Source: Mycolicibacterium fallax
Lineage (GTDB): Bacteria; Actinomycetota; Actinomycetes; Mycobacteriales; Mycobacteriaceae
DNA: 64,000 bases
NCBI RefSeq assembly: GCF_010726955.1
Contig: NZ_AP022603.1
Coordinates: 930,001-994,000, forward strand
Direction: 5' to 3'
The stretch's first letter is position 1. Each line of letters begins with the position of its first letter. Below, piece by piece: positions 44,171 through 53,236 of the stretch. The notes beneath the pieces were generated by a model, which was not told the DNA's origin, did not search any database, and was given only the letters and a program-made list of their open reading frames with translations. Position numbers and translations under genes: made by a program.

Positions 44171-44653
44171 TCAGCGCGGTTCGAGCCGGAAGATCGGGAA
44201 CTGTCGGTTGGCGCGATCCCGGTAGTCGCCCCAGCCGGCGTACACCTGGACGGCAAGTCCGAACAGCCGCTGGTATTCATCGGGATCGACGACCTGGGTG
44301 GCCCGGAACGGCTCACCGGCGAGTTCGCAGTCGGGGTTCGCCTTCAGGTTGTGGTACCACTGCGGCTGCCGTTCCCCGCCGTAGTTCGAGGCCATCACGA
44401 TCGCGGTGCGGCCGTCGTGGAAATACGCCAACTGGACCCGGCGTCGCAGGCCCGACTTGGCCCCGGTGGTGACCAACGGAGCGCTGCGCACGAAGGACAT
44501 GCCGCGCCCCCGGGTCAGCCGGGACCACACCCGATCAACCCGGGGCTGGATGCGTCGTCCGACAAACTGCCCGGGGCGGCTGCGGCCGAATCGGACGCTG
44601 GCCCGGTAGACGGGTCCGTGCGTCTTGTTCGGGTCGACGTAGCGCAGGGGCAC
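44171..44653 (-). CDS. Deazaflavin (F420)-dependent nitroreductase family protein
   Basis: A 160-residue Ddn-like split-barrel protein. The family block is LVTTGAKSGLRRRVQLAYFHDGRTAIVMASNYGGERQPQWYHNLKANPDCEL, which holds the F420 phosphate and ring contacts. It ends RQFPIFRLEPR. Mycobacteria use such proteins for F420H2-dependent reduction of quinones and nitro compounds. The gene converges on the WS/DGAT gene with an 8-bp gap. Confidence 0.9.
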   Translation of the reverse strand: MPLRYVDPNKTHGPVYRASVRFGRSRPGQFVGRRIQPRVDRVWSRLTRGRGMSFVRSAPLVTTGAKSGLRRRVQLAYFHDGRTAIVMASNYGGERQPQWYHNLKANPDCELAGEPFRATQVVDPDEYQRLFGLAVQVYAGWGDYRDRANRQFPIFRLEPR

Positions 44654-44690
44654 GCGGCAAACCGTACCCCACCGGGGGATCGCGCTCGGG

Positions 44691-45992
44691 TCAGAAATTC
44701 CCGTCGAGGAACTCCGCGTAGGCCGGCAGGTCGAGCTGACCGTGGCCGGACAGCCCGATCACCACGACCTGTTCGGTGGGATCGTCGGCGACGTGCGCGG
44801 CGGCCGCGGCGATCGCGTGAGTGGCCTCCGGGGCGGGCACGATGCCCTGGCTGCGGGCGAACTGGATACCGGCGGTGAACGCCTCGTGCTGCCCGATCGC
44901 GACGCCCTGCACCAGGCCCAGTTCGACGGTGTGGCTCAGCGCCGGGGCCATCCCGTGATAGCGCAGCCCGCCGGCGTGAATCGGGTCCGGGACGAAATCC
45001 ATTCCGAGGGTGTGCATCTTGAGCAGCGGGGTCAGCCCGGCCACGTCACCGTGGTCGTAGCGGTACTCCCCCTGGGTGATCGACGGGCAGGCCGACGGCT
45101 CGGCAGCCACCACCCGCGGGTTGGACCGGCCGTGGATCTTCTCCCGCAGGAACGGGAACGCCAGCCCGGCGAGGTTTGATCCCCCACCGGCACACCCGAA
45201 CACGACGTCGGCGCCGCCGGGTTCGACGGCGGCCAGCTGCTCGACGGCCTCCTGGCCGATCACCGTCTGGTGCAGCACCACATGGTTGAGCACGCTGCCG
45301 AGGGCATACCGGGTGTCCGGGTCGGCGGCGGCGACCTCGACGGCCTCGCTGACCGCCATGCCGAGGCTGCCGGTGGTGTTGGGGGTCTTGGCCAAAATTG
45401 CCCGGCCCGCCTCGGTCAGGGTCGACGGGCTCGGGTGCACGGTGCCGCCGTAGGTGCGCATCAGGTAGCCGCGGTAGGGCTTGGAGTCGTAGGACGCCCG
45501 CACCTGCCACACCTCGACGTCGATGCCGAATTGGGCGCCGGCGAACGACAGCGCGCTGCCCCACTGCCCGGCACCGGTCTCGGTGGTCAGCTTCCGGACA
45601 CCGTCGAGGCTGTTGTAGTAGGCCTGCGCCACAGCGGAATTGGTCTTGTGGCTGCCGACCGGGCTGACGCCCTCGTACTTCACGTAGATCCGGGCGCCGG
45701 TGTTCAGCGCCTGCTCGAACCGCCGGGCCCGGATCAGCGGCGCCGGCCGCCACATCGCGTAGATCTCGCGCACCGGCTCGGGGATCGGGATGTAGGCCTC
45801 GGTGCTGACCTCCTGGGCGATCAGCCCGCTGGCGAACAGCGGGGCCAGATCCGCCGGGGTCACCGGCTCCCGGGTGCCCGGATGCAGATGCGGCGGGATC
45901 GGCGCGTCGAGTTCGGCGGCCAGGTTGTACCAGTGCGTCGGGATACCGACGGTGAGCAGGTCCGGGTGGGCGGTCTCGGCGTGCTGCGACAT
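44691..45992 (-). CDS. trpB: TrpB-like PLP-dependent enzyme (TrpB2 type)
   Basis: A 433-residue protein with the PLP lysine in PVGSHKTNSAVAQAYY (K116), the phosphate loop GCAGGGSN and late GLSGHGQLDLPAY. The length and blocks (ETGAGQWGSALSFA; KPYRGYLMRTYGG) fit the TrpB2 class, which makes tryptophan from indole and serine but does not pair with a standard TrpA. No trpA or other trp gene is nearby, so it probably scavenges indole. Confidence 0.92.
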   Translation of the reverse strand: MSQHAETAHPDLLTVGIPTHWYNLAAELDAPIPPHLHPGTREPVTPADLAPLFASGLIAQEVSTEAYIPIPEPVREIYAMWRPAPLIRARRFEQALNTGARIYVKYEGVSPVGSHKTNSAVAQAYYNSLDGVRKLTTETGAGQWGSALSFAGAQFGIDVEVWQVRASYDSKPYRGYLMRTYGGTVHPSPSTLTEAGRAILAKTPNTTGSLGMAVSEAVEVAAADPDTRYALGSVLNHVVLHQTVIGQEAVEQLAAVEPGGADVVFGCAGGGSNLAGLAFPFLREKIHGRSNPRVVAAEPSACPSITQGEYRYDHGDVAGLTPLLKMHTLGMDFVPDPIHAGGLRYHGMAPALSHTVELGLVQGVAIGQHEAFTAGIQFARSQGIVPAPEATHAIAAAAAHVADDPTEQVVVIGLSGHGQLDLPAYAEFLDGNF

Positions 45993-46113
45993 CCGATCAC
46001 TCTATCCAGCCACCCGGCGGCCGACCCGGTGGCCGGGCCTTCCCCGGCTGCCGCGGGCCCGAACCCCGTCGTCCGATTCCGGACCGGCCCCGGTGACGGC
46101 GTACCCTCGGGCG

Positions 46114-46890
46114 ATGCGCCTGATTCCGGCACTTTCCCTGATCACCCTCTCCGTCGCAGCGGCCGCGGGCTGCGGGTCCAGCGACGACGCGGAGGACCCC
46201 AGCCCGGTCGGCCGGACGTTCGTCTCGGTGCAGGTCGAGGGTGATCCGATCCCCGGCGGCGGGCCGCTGGTCGTCGGCTTCGGCGACAGCGGCCAGATCA
46301 GCGTGTTCGCCGGCTGCAACCGCGGCACCGGTGCGGCCGAGCTGGTCGACGGGGTCATCGACACCACCCTGGCCACCACCATGATGGCCTGCCCGCCGCC
46401 ACTGGACGGTGCCGACGCCTGGGTGAGTCAGCTGTTCGACGGTCTGCCCAGCTGGACGCTGAGCGGCGACACCCTCACGCTGGCCACCGACTCGGTCACC
46501 GTCACGCTGCGGGACAAGGAGATCGTCGAGCCCGACCGGCCGCTGACCGACACCGACTGGTTGGTGCGCAGCACCATCTCCACCCAGGCGGTGTCCACCT
46601 CGGTGGCCCTGGAGCAGGCCGCGCCCACCCTGACCATCGCCGGCGACGGCACCGTCACCGGCTGGACCGGGTGCAACGAGTTCACCGGCCGCGCCCAGCT
46701 TTCCGAGGATCGCCGGGCCGTCGATTTCGAACCGCTGGCGGTGACCAAGCGGGCCTGCCCGCCGGGCCTCGACGAGGTCGAGAGCTCGGTGCTGCGTGTC
46801 CTCGGCGGACGCGTTCAGGTCGTCATCGACGCCGACGAGCTGCGGCTGACCCGCGACGACGGCTACGGCCTGGTGCTCAACGCGCGGTAG
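46114..46890 (+). CDS. Lipoprotein with two META domains
   Basis: A 258-residue lipoprotein; the start ATG at 46114 leads into a signal peptide with lipobox AAAAGC. Two META/HslJ-like domains follow: SVQVEGDPIPGGGPLVVGFGDSGQISVFAGCNRGTG ... MMACPPPL and LTDTDWLVRSTISTQ ... GWTGCNEFTGRAQLSEDRRAVDFEPLAVTKRACPPGL. Each has the paired Cys of the family (GCN and AC-PP). These domains occur in heat-shock or motility-related envelope proteins; the exact function is unknown. Confidence 0.87.
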   Translation: MRLIPALSLITLSVAAAAGCGSSDDAEDPSPVGRTFVSVQVEGDPIPGGGPLVVGFGDSGQISVFAGCNRGTGAAELVDGVIDTTLATTMMACPPPLDGADAWVSQLFDGLPSWTLSGDTLTLATDSVTVTLRDKEIVEPDRPLTDTDWLVRSTISTQAVSTSVALEQAAPTLTIAGDGTVTGWTGCNEFTGRAQLSEDRRAVDFEPLAVTKRACPPGLDEVESSVLRVLGGRVQVVIDADELRLTRDDGYGLVLNAR

Positions 46891-46934
46891 GCGAGAACTC
46901 GCGGAATCGGGACCGCGCATCCCGCACCGAATCC

Positions 46935-47738
46935 ATGCCCCGGCATCGAATCCCTGCTAGAACGGAAAGGGCGACCCACGCCCACCGAACTGCCCCAGGG
47001 GGAACACTGCGCGCTGCAACGCCACTTGTCCGGGCCCTGGCGGCCGGGATCCTGCTGTTGACCGCCATGCCGGACGGCGCGCTGGCACGCGCGGTCGCCG
47101 ACCCCTGTCCGGACATCGGGGTGGCGTTCGCGCGGGGCACCGCGGAGTCCCCCGGGGTTGGCAATATCGGCCAGGCGTTCGTCGACGCGATGCGGGCCCA
47201 GGCGGCCCCGCGCACCGTCGGGGTGCACGGCGTCAACTACCCGGCCAGCAACGACTTCAACGGCGCGGGGTTCCAGGCCAACATCCTCGACGGCGTCCGC
47301 GACCTGCGCGACCATGTCCGCGGCGTGGTGTCGGTGTGCCCGCAGACCCAGATGGTCATCGGCGGCTACTCCCAGGGCGCGATGGTCGCCGAGTTCGCCA
47401 CCGCCGACGCCCTGCCCGAGGAGGTGCCGGGCGTGCCGCAGCCGTTGCCCACCGATGTCGCCGACAAGGTGGTCGCGGTCGTGCTGCTGGGCAAACCCAA
47501 CGGTGCGTCGTCGGTCAAGTACGGCGCACCGGTGGCCGGACCCGGCCCGGGATTCGCCGGCAAGACTCTCCAACTGTGCGCCCCCGAGGACCCGGTGTGC
47601 GCCCTCGACCCCGCCGCGCCGTGGAATCCGGCCGCGCACAGCGCCTACGTGCCCAACGGGATGGTCGGTGAGGGCGCGGCATTCGCCGTCGGCCGGCTCA
47701 CCGCGCCGCCCCCGCCGCTCAGATCCGCAGCCCCTTGA
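46935..47738 (+). CDS. Cutinase-family esterase (Culp)
   Basis: A 267-residue secreted protein. A long basic leader and hydrophobic core (LVRALAAGILLLTAMPDGALA) form the signal. The cutinase domain starts DPCPDIGVAFARGTAESPGVG, with nucleophile Ser146 in VIGGYSQGAM, and the acid/His region CAPEDPVCALDPAAPWNPAAHSAY. Mycobacterial Culps hydrolyse lipid esters or phospholipids in the cell wall. The 3' end overlaps the convergent gene by 20 bases. Confidence 0.93.
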   Translation: MPRHRIPARTERATHAHRTAPGGTLRAATPLVRALAAGILLLTAMPDGALARAVADPCPDIGVAFARGTAESPGVGNIGQAFVDAMRAQAAPRTVGVHGVNYPASNDFNGAGFQANILDGVRDLRDHVRGVVSVCPQTQMVIGGYSQGAMVAEFATADALPEEVPGVPQPLPTDVADKVVAVVLLGKPNGASSVKYGAPVAGPGPGFAGKTLQLCAPEDPVCALDPAAPWNPAAHSAYVPNGMVGEGAAFAVGRLTAPPPPLRSAAP

Positions 47739-48555
47739 AGCTCGCCGAGGTGAAGTCGATCTGGGCGGCCGGGTTGGCCACCGCGGTCACCATGCCGCTG
47801 CCGAACGCACCGAGACTGTCGAACAGCGTGGCGGTGCCCACCGAAATACCGTCGACGGCGCGGTGCGAGTCCGCCTGCACGCCGATCCAGTTGTCGACCG
47901 GCAACCGGGCCAGCCCGACGGTCAGGTCGCCGTTGATGTAGCCGACCCCGCGGGTGCCCAGGTGGGTGGTCAGGCTGGTGGCCTCGGCCACCATCGCGGC
48001 CCGGACGAACGGCGAATTCGGCTGCCCGGCAACGACATCGATGGTCCGGTCGACGAAGCGGGTCCGCGAATCGTTCTGGTGGTCGGAGACCCGGCGGGTC
48101 CAGCCGACGGCGTCGCTGCCGGTGTGCGGGCGCGGCGGGTTCTCGTCGGGGTCGAGGTGCTCGGGAAACTCGAAACCCGGCGTGGCGGCCCACTGCTGCC
48201 CCGGCGGTGCCTCGGATCGGCGGTACAGCGCCAGTACGGCGTGGGCCACCGTGACACCGTGCTGCACGACGTCGCATTCGACGTTGCGGACCCGGCGCCC
48301 GTCGCGCAGGATCCGGGAGGCCACCGTGGTGGGCACCGAGCGGGCCGCCTTGAACAGGTCGACGGTCAGCCGGGTCGGCAGGAAGTCCGCACTGCCGTAG
48401 CGCAATTCGAGTTCACGAGCGACCAGGCCGACGATCGCCGGGCCGTTGAGATGGTCATCGCCCCAATGGCTGTGGGCGAACTGCGACGGCAGATACCCCT
48501 GGTCGGCGGCGGTGAAATGCGCGGGTCCGTGGTCCACCCGCGCATCCTCGCACAC
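47719..48555 (-). CDS. Acyl-CoA thioesterase-like (double hotdog) protein
   Basis: A 278-residue protein. The first half has RLTVDLFKAARSVPTTVASRILRDGRRVRNVECDVVQHGVTVAHAVLALYR, the hallmark of the thioesterase-like superfamily 3 (mycobacterial TesB-like double hotdog). The second half carries LTTHLGTRGVGYINGDLTVGLARLPVDNWIGVQADSHRAVDGISVGTATLFDSLGAFG, the second hotdog. It likely hydrolyses acyl-CoA or is a non-catalytic homologue. It precedes the metal ATPase gene's end by three bases. Confidence 0.85.
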   Translation of the reverse strand: MCEDARVDHGPAHFTAADQGYLPSQFAHSHWGDDHLNGPAIVGLVARELELRYGSADFLPTRLTVDLFKAARSVPTTVASRILRDGRRVRNVECDVVQHGVTVAHAVLALYRRSEAPPGQQWAATPGFEFPEHLDPDENPPRPHTGSDAVGWTRRVSDHQNDSRTRFVDRTIDVVAGQPNSPFVRAAMVAEATSLTTHLGTRGVGYINGDLTVGLARLPVDNWIGVQADSHRAVDGISVGTATLFDSLGAFGSGMVTAVANPAAQIDFTSASFKGLRI

Positions 48556-48558
48556 CCG

Positions 48559-50631
48559 TCAGGGCCGGTCGCGCAGCGCCAGCAGCCGCAACGCGTTGGC
48601 CACCACGATCAGCGTGGAACCCTCATGGATCAGCACGGCAGGCCCGATTCCCAGCCCCAGGATCGTCGCGGGAATCAGCACCGCGACGATGCCGAGGCTG
48701 GCCCAGAGGTTCTGCGCGATGATCCGGTTGCAAGCCCGGCCGATCCGCACCGCGAACGGCAGCGCCGTCAGGTCGTCGGCCATCAGCGCGACGTCCGCGG
48801 TCTCCAGCGCAACGCCGGAGCCCGCCGCGCCCATCGCGATGCCGACGTCGGCGATGGCCAGTGCGGGAGCGTCGTTGACCCCGTCGCCGACCATCGCCAC
48901 CCGCCCGAAGCGCTGGCGCAGCGCGGTGACCGCGCTGACCTTGTCCTCGGGCATCAGATCGCCGCGGGCCTCGTCGATGCCGATCTGGGCGGCGACGGCG
49001 TCGGCAACCCGCTGGTTGTCCCCGGAGAGCATCACCGAGTGCGCCACCCCGAGCGCGGCCAACCGGGCCAGTACCGGGCCGGCCTCCGGGCGCGCCAGAT
49101 CCATCACGCCGAGTACCCCGAGCCAGTGCTGCCCGGCGCGCACCACCATCACCGTGCGCCCGTCGGACTCCAGTGCGGCCGCGGCGGCGGTGATCTGGGC
49201 CGGCGGCTCGATCCCGTCGTCGAGGAACATCGCGATCTTGCCGATCCGTACCGTGCGGCCGTCGACCTCGCCGAGCACGCCGCGCCCGATGACCTCCCGG
49301 ACGCCGCTGGCCCGCGGTGCGGGCTGCGGCAGGCGCGCGGTCCCGTCGCGCACGATGGCCCGGGCCAGCGGGTGGTCGCTGTGCGCCTCCACCGCGACGG
49401 CCGCGGCCACCAGCTCGTCCTCGTCGACGCCGGCCGCGGCGATCACATCGGACAGCTGCGGGCGGCCCTGGGTGAGGGTGCCGGTCTTGTCGAAGGCGAC
49501 GGCGTCGATGCGGCCCAGCGCCTCCAGCGCCGCCCCGCCCTTGACCAGAATGCCGACCCGGGCGGCCCGCGCGACGCCGGAGAGCACCGCGCTCGGCGTC
49601 GCGATGGCCAGCGCGCACGGGCTCGCGGCGACCAGCACCGCCAGCGCGCGGTAGAGCGCCTCGGTGAACGACTCGTCGAGCACCAGCGGGGTCAGCAGCA
49701 GCGCCACCACCAACCCCAGCACCGCGGGCACGAAGATCCGCGGGAACCTGTCGGCGAAACGCTGGGTGGAGGAGGTGTCGACCTGTGCCTCGGAGACCAG
49801 CCGGACCACCCGCGACAGCGTCGAATCGGCGGCCAACCGGGTCACCTGGATCTCGATGGCGCCCGCGCCGTTGATGGTGCCGGCGTAGACCCGCGAATCG
49901 GCCCCGACCCGCTCCGGGTTGCGCGCCGCGGCGGCGGCGGAGGCGACCGGGCGCTTGTCGACCGGAACGCTCTCGCCGGTGACCGCGGCCTGATCGACGC
50001 TGCTGGTGCCGGTGACGACGAATCCGTCGGCGGCGATCCGCTGGTTGGGTCGCACCACGACGATGTCGCCGATCCGCAGCTGTTCGACGGGCACCTCGAC
50101 GGCCTCGCCGGTGCGGTCCCGGCGCACCAGGGCGGTCGGTGGTGCCAGCTCGGCCAACGCCTCGATGGCCCGGCGCGCCCGGCCCATCGCGTAGCCCTCC
50201 AGCGCGTGGCCGATGCTGAACAGGAACAGCAGGAACGCGCCCTCGGCGACGTCGCCGATCGCCGCCGCGCCGATCGCGGCGACCAGCATCAGGGTGTCGA
50301 TCTCGAAGCGCTTCTCGCGGATGCTGGCGACGGCCTCCTGCAGGGTGAAGAACGCCCCGAAGAAGAAAGCCGCCGCGTAGCAGGCCATTTCGACCCAGCG
50401 CGGGGTGTCGGCGAAGACCGCCAGCAGGAATCCGGTCAGCAGGGTCAGCCCGGCCAGGCCGGCGAAGATCAGCTCGGTGCGGGCGCCGAACAGGTTCGCT
50501 CCCCAGCCGTGCGGGTGGTCGTGCGCGTCGGGGTCCCGGCTCTGGTCGGCAACCATCGGCCGAGCCGGGTCCGGCTGGCCGTCGCCACCGGTCGGCGCCT
50601 CATCGAGGTCGATCCGCAGCTTGTCGTTCAT
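48559..50631 (-). CDS. P1B-4-type metal-exporting ATPase (CtpD/CtpJ-like)
   Basis: A 690-residue pump starting at ATG 50631 with GGGGAG just upstream; an earlier in-frame ATG lies in the promoter region. A His/Asp-rich N-terminus (DPDAHDHPHGWG) replaces a CxxC metal domain. TM4 has SPC (337-339), the phosphorylation site is DKTGTLTQG (D381), the HP motif is DHPLARA, and the hinge is GDGVNDAPAL. The C-terminal HEGSTLIVVANALRLL together with SPC is the P1B-4 signature, a class that exports Co2+, Ni2+, Fe2+ or Zn2+ and includes mycobacterial CtpD and CtpJ. Confidence 0.93.
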   Translation of the reverse strand: MNDKLRIDLDEAPTGGDGQPDPARPMVADQSRDPDAHDHPHGWGANLFGARTELIFAGLAGLTLLTGFLLAVFADTPRWVEMACYAAAFFFGAFFTLQEAVASIREKRFEIDTLMLVAAIGAAAIGDVAEGAFLLFLFSIGHALEGYAMGRARRAIEALAELAPPTALVRRDRTGEAVEVPVEQLRIGDIVVVRPNQRIAADGFVVTGTSSVDQAAVTGESVPVDKRPVASAAAAARNPERVGADSRVYAGTINGAGAIEIQVTRLAADSTLSRVVRLVSEAQVDTSSTQRFADRFPRIFVPAVLGLVVALLLTPLVLDESFTEALYRALAVLVAASPCALAIATPSAVLSGVARAARVGILVKGGAALEALGRIDAVAFDKTGTLTQGRPQLSDVIAAAGVDEDELVAAAVAVEAHSDHPLARAIVRDGTARLPQPAPRASGVREVIGRGVLGEVDGRTVRIGKIAMFLDDGIEPPAQITAAAAALESDGRTVMVVRAGQHWLGVLGVMDLARPEAGPVLARLAALGVAHSVMLSGDNQRVADAVAAQIGIDEARGDLMPEDKVSAVTALRQRFGRVAMVGDGVNDAPALAIADVGIAMGAAGSGVALETADVALMADDLTALPFAVRIGRACNRIIAQNLWASLGIVAVLIPATILGLGIGPAVLIHEGSTLIVVANALRLLALRDRP

Positions 50632-50670
50632 GTTCTCCCCGCACATCGGTTGTCCACCCCCACATTCATG

Positions 50671-50690
50671 CATATATCGCAATATGTCAA
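50671..50690 (-). promoter_or_regulatory. Candidate metal-responsive operator and -35 box of the ATPase gene
   Basis: On the minus strand TTGACA (50690-50685) is a good -35 box. Overlapping it is the A+T-rich dyad CATAT-ATCGCA-ATATG (50671-50686), resembling ArsR/SmtB-type operators that control metal pumps. It stands out in G+C-rich DNA. No ArsR gene is adjacent, so the regulator would be encoded elsewhere. Confidence 0.45.
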
Positions 50691-50733
50691 TACGTGGGGC
50701 GCGCCGACCGGCGAACGCAGTGGTCGGCGGAGG

Positions 50734-51594
50734 CTAGTCGCGCGGTTGTGCGGCCAGAAATTCCAGGACCGTCGCGGCGTAGCGCTCGGGCTGCTCGACC
50801 TGCGGCAGGTGGCCGGCACCGGCAAACACCCGGCGGCTGGCATGCGGCAGCACCCGGCCGATCTCCTCGAGCTGGCTCACCGACGAGATCCGGTCCCGGT
50901 CGCCCCAGAGCGCCAGCGTCGGCCGCGGGTGGCGGACCACCTCGGCCAACAGCTCCCGGCGCCAGGGCTCCCGGACCCCGCGGACATCGGCCATCAGCCG
51001 GATCGCCTCCAGCATGGTGGCCCGGTAGCCGGGCCGCCGGTTGATCGCCAGCGCGTGCTCGACCCGCGCGGCGGTGGCGTGCGACGGGTCCCCGTAGATG
51101 GTGCGCTCGAATCTCCGCAGGCCGGTCCGGGCGCCGACCCGGCTGAAGCCGTCCCCCAGCACCGGGACCGCCAGCGTCCGCATCAACACGGTGGCGCCGC
51201 GGCCGAACCCGGCGCTGTTGGACAACACCAGGGTCGCCACCCGGTCCGGGTGATCGACGAGCAGTTGCATGGACACCGCACCGCCCATGGAATGGCCGAC
51301 GACGTGCACCGGCCGATCCTCGCCGAGCACGCCCAGGGTGTCCTGGACCGCCTCGGCCAGCGCCGGCAGGGTGATCGGCCCGTCGAGCGGATCGGAGAAC
51401 CCGAAGCCGGGCAGCTCCACCGCGATGACCCGGTGGGCCGCCGAGAGCAGCCCGCGCTGCGGCGCCCAGTCCTCCAGGCTGCGGCCGAGGCCGTGGATCA
51501 ACAGGATCGGCGCGGCATCGGGGTTCCCGTCCACCGTCACCCGGGTGCGGCGGCCGGCGACCTGCAGCTCGCGGGTGCCGCCGGGTTCGCTCAC
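50734..51594 (-). CDS. Alpha/beta hydrolase
   Basis: A 286-residue protein with ILLIHGLGRSLEDWAPQ, the nucleophile elbow VHVVGHSMGGAVSMQLL, the acid in LALWGDRDRISSV and the His in FAGAGHLPQVEQPERYAATVLEFL. It is the standard lipolytic/epoxide-hydrolase-like fold, with full catalytic triad. Substrate unknown. It is divergent from nothing nearby and reads toward the ATPase gene. Confidence 0.9.
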   Translation of the reverse strand: MSEPGGTRELQVAGRRTRVTVDGNPDAAPILLIHGLGRSLEDWAPQRGLLSAAHRVIAVELPGFGFSDPLDGPITLPALAEAVQDTLGVLGEDRPVHVVGHSMGGAVSMQLLVDHPDRVATLVLSNSAGFGRGATVLMRTLAVPVLGDGFSRVGARTGLRRFERTIYGDPSHATAARVEHALAINRRPGYRATMLEAIRLMADVRGVREPWRRELLAEVVRHPRPTLALWGDRDRISSVSQLEEIGRVLPHASRRVFAGAGHLPQVEQPERYAATVLEFLAAQPRD

Positions 51595-51652
51595 GTGAGA
51601 AAACCCTAGTCCCTGGCCGCGTCGAAAGGCGGGAAGGCGCCTCGGGCGCGGC

Positions 51653-53188
51653 TCACGCCGGGGCCGCGGCCACCAGTTCGGCGCCGCGGTGGGCGATCAT
51701 CATGGTCGGGGCGTTGGTGTTGCCGGAGGTCAGCGTCGGCATCACCGAGGCGTCGATGATCCGCAGGCCCGCCAGCCCGTGCACCCGCAGCATCGGGTCG
51801 ACCACCGCCGCGTCGTCGGTGCCCATCCGGCAGGTTCCCACCGCGTGGGCGATGCTCGATTCCCGCCCGGCCAGCCAGTCGCGATCCCGCTCGCCGGGGT
51901 TGCGGTAGCGGCCGGCCACCGCGCGCATCGCCGTGGTGCCCTCGACGACGTCGCGGGCCTGCGCCATGCCCTCGAGCAGCCGGGCGACGTCGCGGTCCTC
52001 GCCAAGCCGGGCGTACTCGATGCAGGCCCGGCCGTCGCGCAGCACGACGCGCCCGCGGGTGTGCGGATGCATCAGCACGGTGTAGACGGTGAAGCCATCG
52101 GTGCGCTCGATGCCCAGGACGCGGCCGCCGGTGTTGAGGTTGTAGTGCAACGGTCCGACGGCGATCTGGAAGTCGTCGGTGAAGAGCTGCGCCTCGAACG
52201 GGGACAGCGTCAGCGGCCCCTCCCCGCGGGTGAGCAGCGCGCGGGCCCCGGCCAGCGCCCCGAGCGGGCCGAGGGTGTTCGGGGTCGCCACCCGCGACTC
52301 CCACACCTGCGAGGCGACCAGGTGGTCCTGGAAGTTCTCCCCCACCCCGGGCAGGTCCAGTGTCACCCCGGCCGGGCCCACCCCGGACCGCAGCAGCAGC
52401 GCCGGGGTGCCGATCGCGCCGGCGCACAGGATCACCTCGCGGCGGGCCCTAATCCGGTTGCCCCGGCTCATCACCCCGACCGCGCGGCCCTTCTCGAACA
52501 GGATCTGCGACACCGTCGCGCGGGTGCGCAGCCGGGGCCGCCGGCCCGCGGGCGCGGACCGCAGAAAGCCGCGGGCCGAGGACACCCGCAGCCCGCGGCG
52601 CTGGTTGAACTGCACCCGGGACACCCCGAGCTGGCTGGCGCCGTTCTGGTCGGGGTTGAGCCGGTGGCCGGCCTGCACCGCCCCGGCGATGAAGGCGTCG
52701 TCGATCGGGTGGCGGTGCCCGCACCAGGACACCGGGATGGGGCCGGTGTCGCCGCGGTACTCGTCGGCGCCGCCGACCCAGCTTTCCAGGGCCTTGAAGT
52801 GCGGCAGCACGTCGTTGTGGGACCAGCCGGTGGCGCCGGCCGCGGCCCAGCCGTCGTAGTCGGCGGCGCGCCCGCGGACGTAGACCATGGCGTTGATGGA
52901 TCCGCTGCCGCCGACGATGCGTCCGGCGGCGAACGCATCGGCGGCGCCGCCCCGGCTGGGATCCGGCGCGCACCGGTGTTTCCAGTTCGACGTCAGGTAC
53001 AGCGCCGCCACCCCGGCCGGGATCCGGACGTCGGGCCGGCGGTCGGTGCCGCCGGCCTCCAGCAGCAGTACGTCGGCGCCGGTCTCGGCCAGCCGGGCCG
53101 CGACGATGGAACCCGCCGACCCCGCGCCGACGACGATGTAGTCCGCGGCGGTGTCATCCGGGCCGGTGGTGTCGCTCATCCGGTCCAT
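51653..53188 (-). CDS. GMC-family oxidoreductase 2 (choline dehydrogenase-like)
   Basis: A 511-residue FAD enzyme. ADYIVVGAGSAGSIVAARLAETGADVLLLEAGG binds FAD; GRIVGGSGSINAMVYVRG and CAGAIGTPALLLRSGVGP are the GMC signatures; HAVGTCRMGTDD and TSGNTNAPTMMIAHRGAEL close the active site. It is shorter and clearly diverged from the paralogue at 6652-8346. Start at 53188 or the in-frame ATG nine bases later. Substrate unknown. Confidence 0.92.
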   Translation of the reverse strand: MDRMSDTTGPDDTAADYIVVGAGSAGSIVAARLAETGADVLLLEAGGTDRRPDVRIPAGVAALYLTSNWKHRCAPDPSRGGAADAFAAGRIVGGSGSINAMVYVRGRAADYDGWAAAGATGWSHNDVLPHFKALESWVGGADEYRGDTGPIPVSWCGHRHPIDDAFIAGAVQAGHRLNPDQNGASQLGVSRVQFNQRRGLRVSSARGFLRSAPAGRRPRLRTRATVSQILFEKGRAVGVMSRGNRIRARREVILCAGAIGTPALLLRSGVGPAGVTLDLPGVGENFQDHLVASQVWESRVATPNTLGPLGALAGARALLTRGEGPLTLSPFEAQLFTDDFQIAVGPLHYNLNTGGRVLGIERTDGFTVYTVLMHPHTRGRVVLRDGRACIEYARLGEDRDVARLLEGMAQARDVVEGTTAMRAVAGRYRNPGERDRDWLAGRESSIAHAVGTCRMGTDDAAVVDPMLRVHGLAGLRIIDASVMPTLTSGNTNAPTMMIAHRGAELVAAAPA

Positions 53189-53236
53189 GATGGGCGACGG
53201 CCCCGGAAATCTCGCATCCGGGGCCGTCGCCGCGCG

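Noticed and set aside
41876..44878. A 1,000-codon plus-strand frame across the hydrolase and WS/DGAT genes
   Set aside because: It is an out-of-frame shadow of two recognised genes, with Arg/Ala-rich composition and no recognisable motif.
47158..51609. Very long open frame (about 1,480 codons) on the plus strand over the cutinase, thioesterase, ATPase and hydrolase genes
   Set aside because: Most of it is antisense to well-supported minus-strand genes. Its product is Arg/His/Gly/Pro low-complexity, an effect of high G+C content, with no domain.
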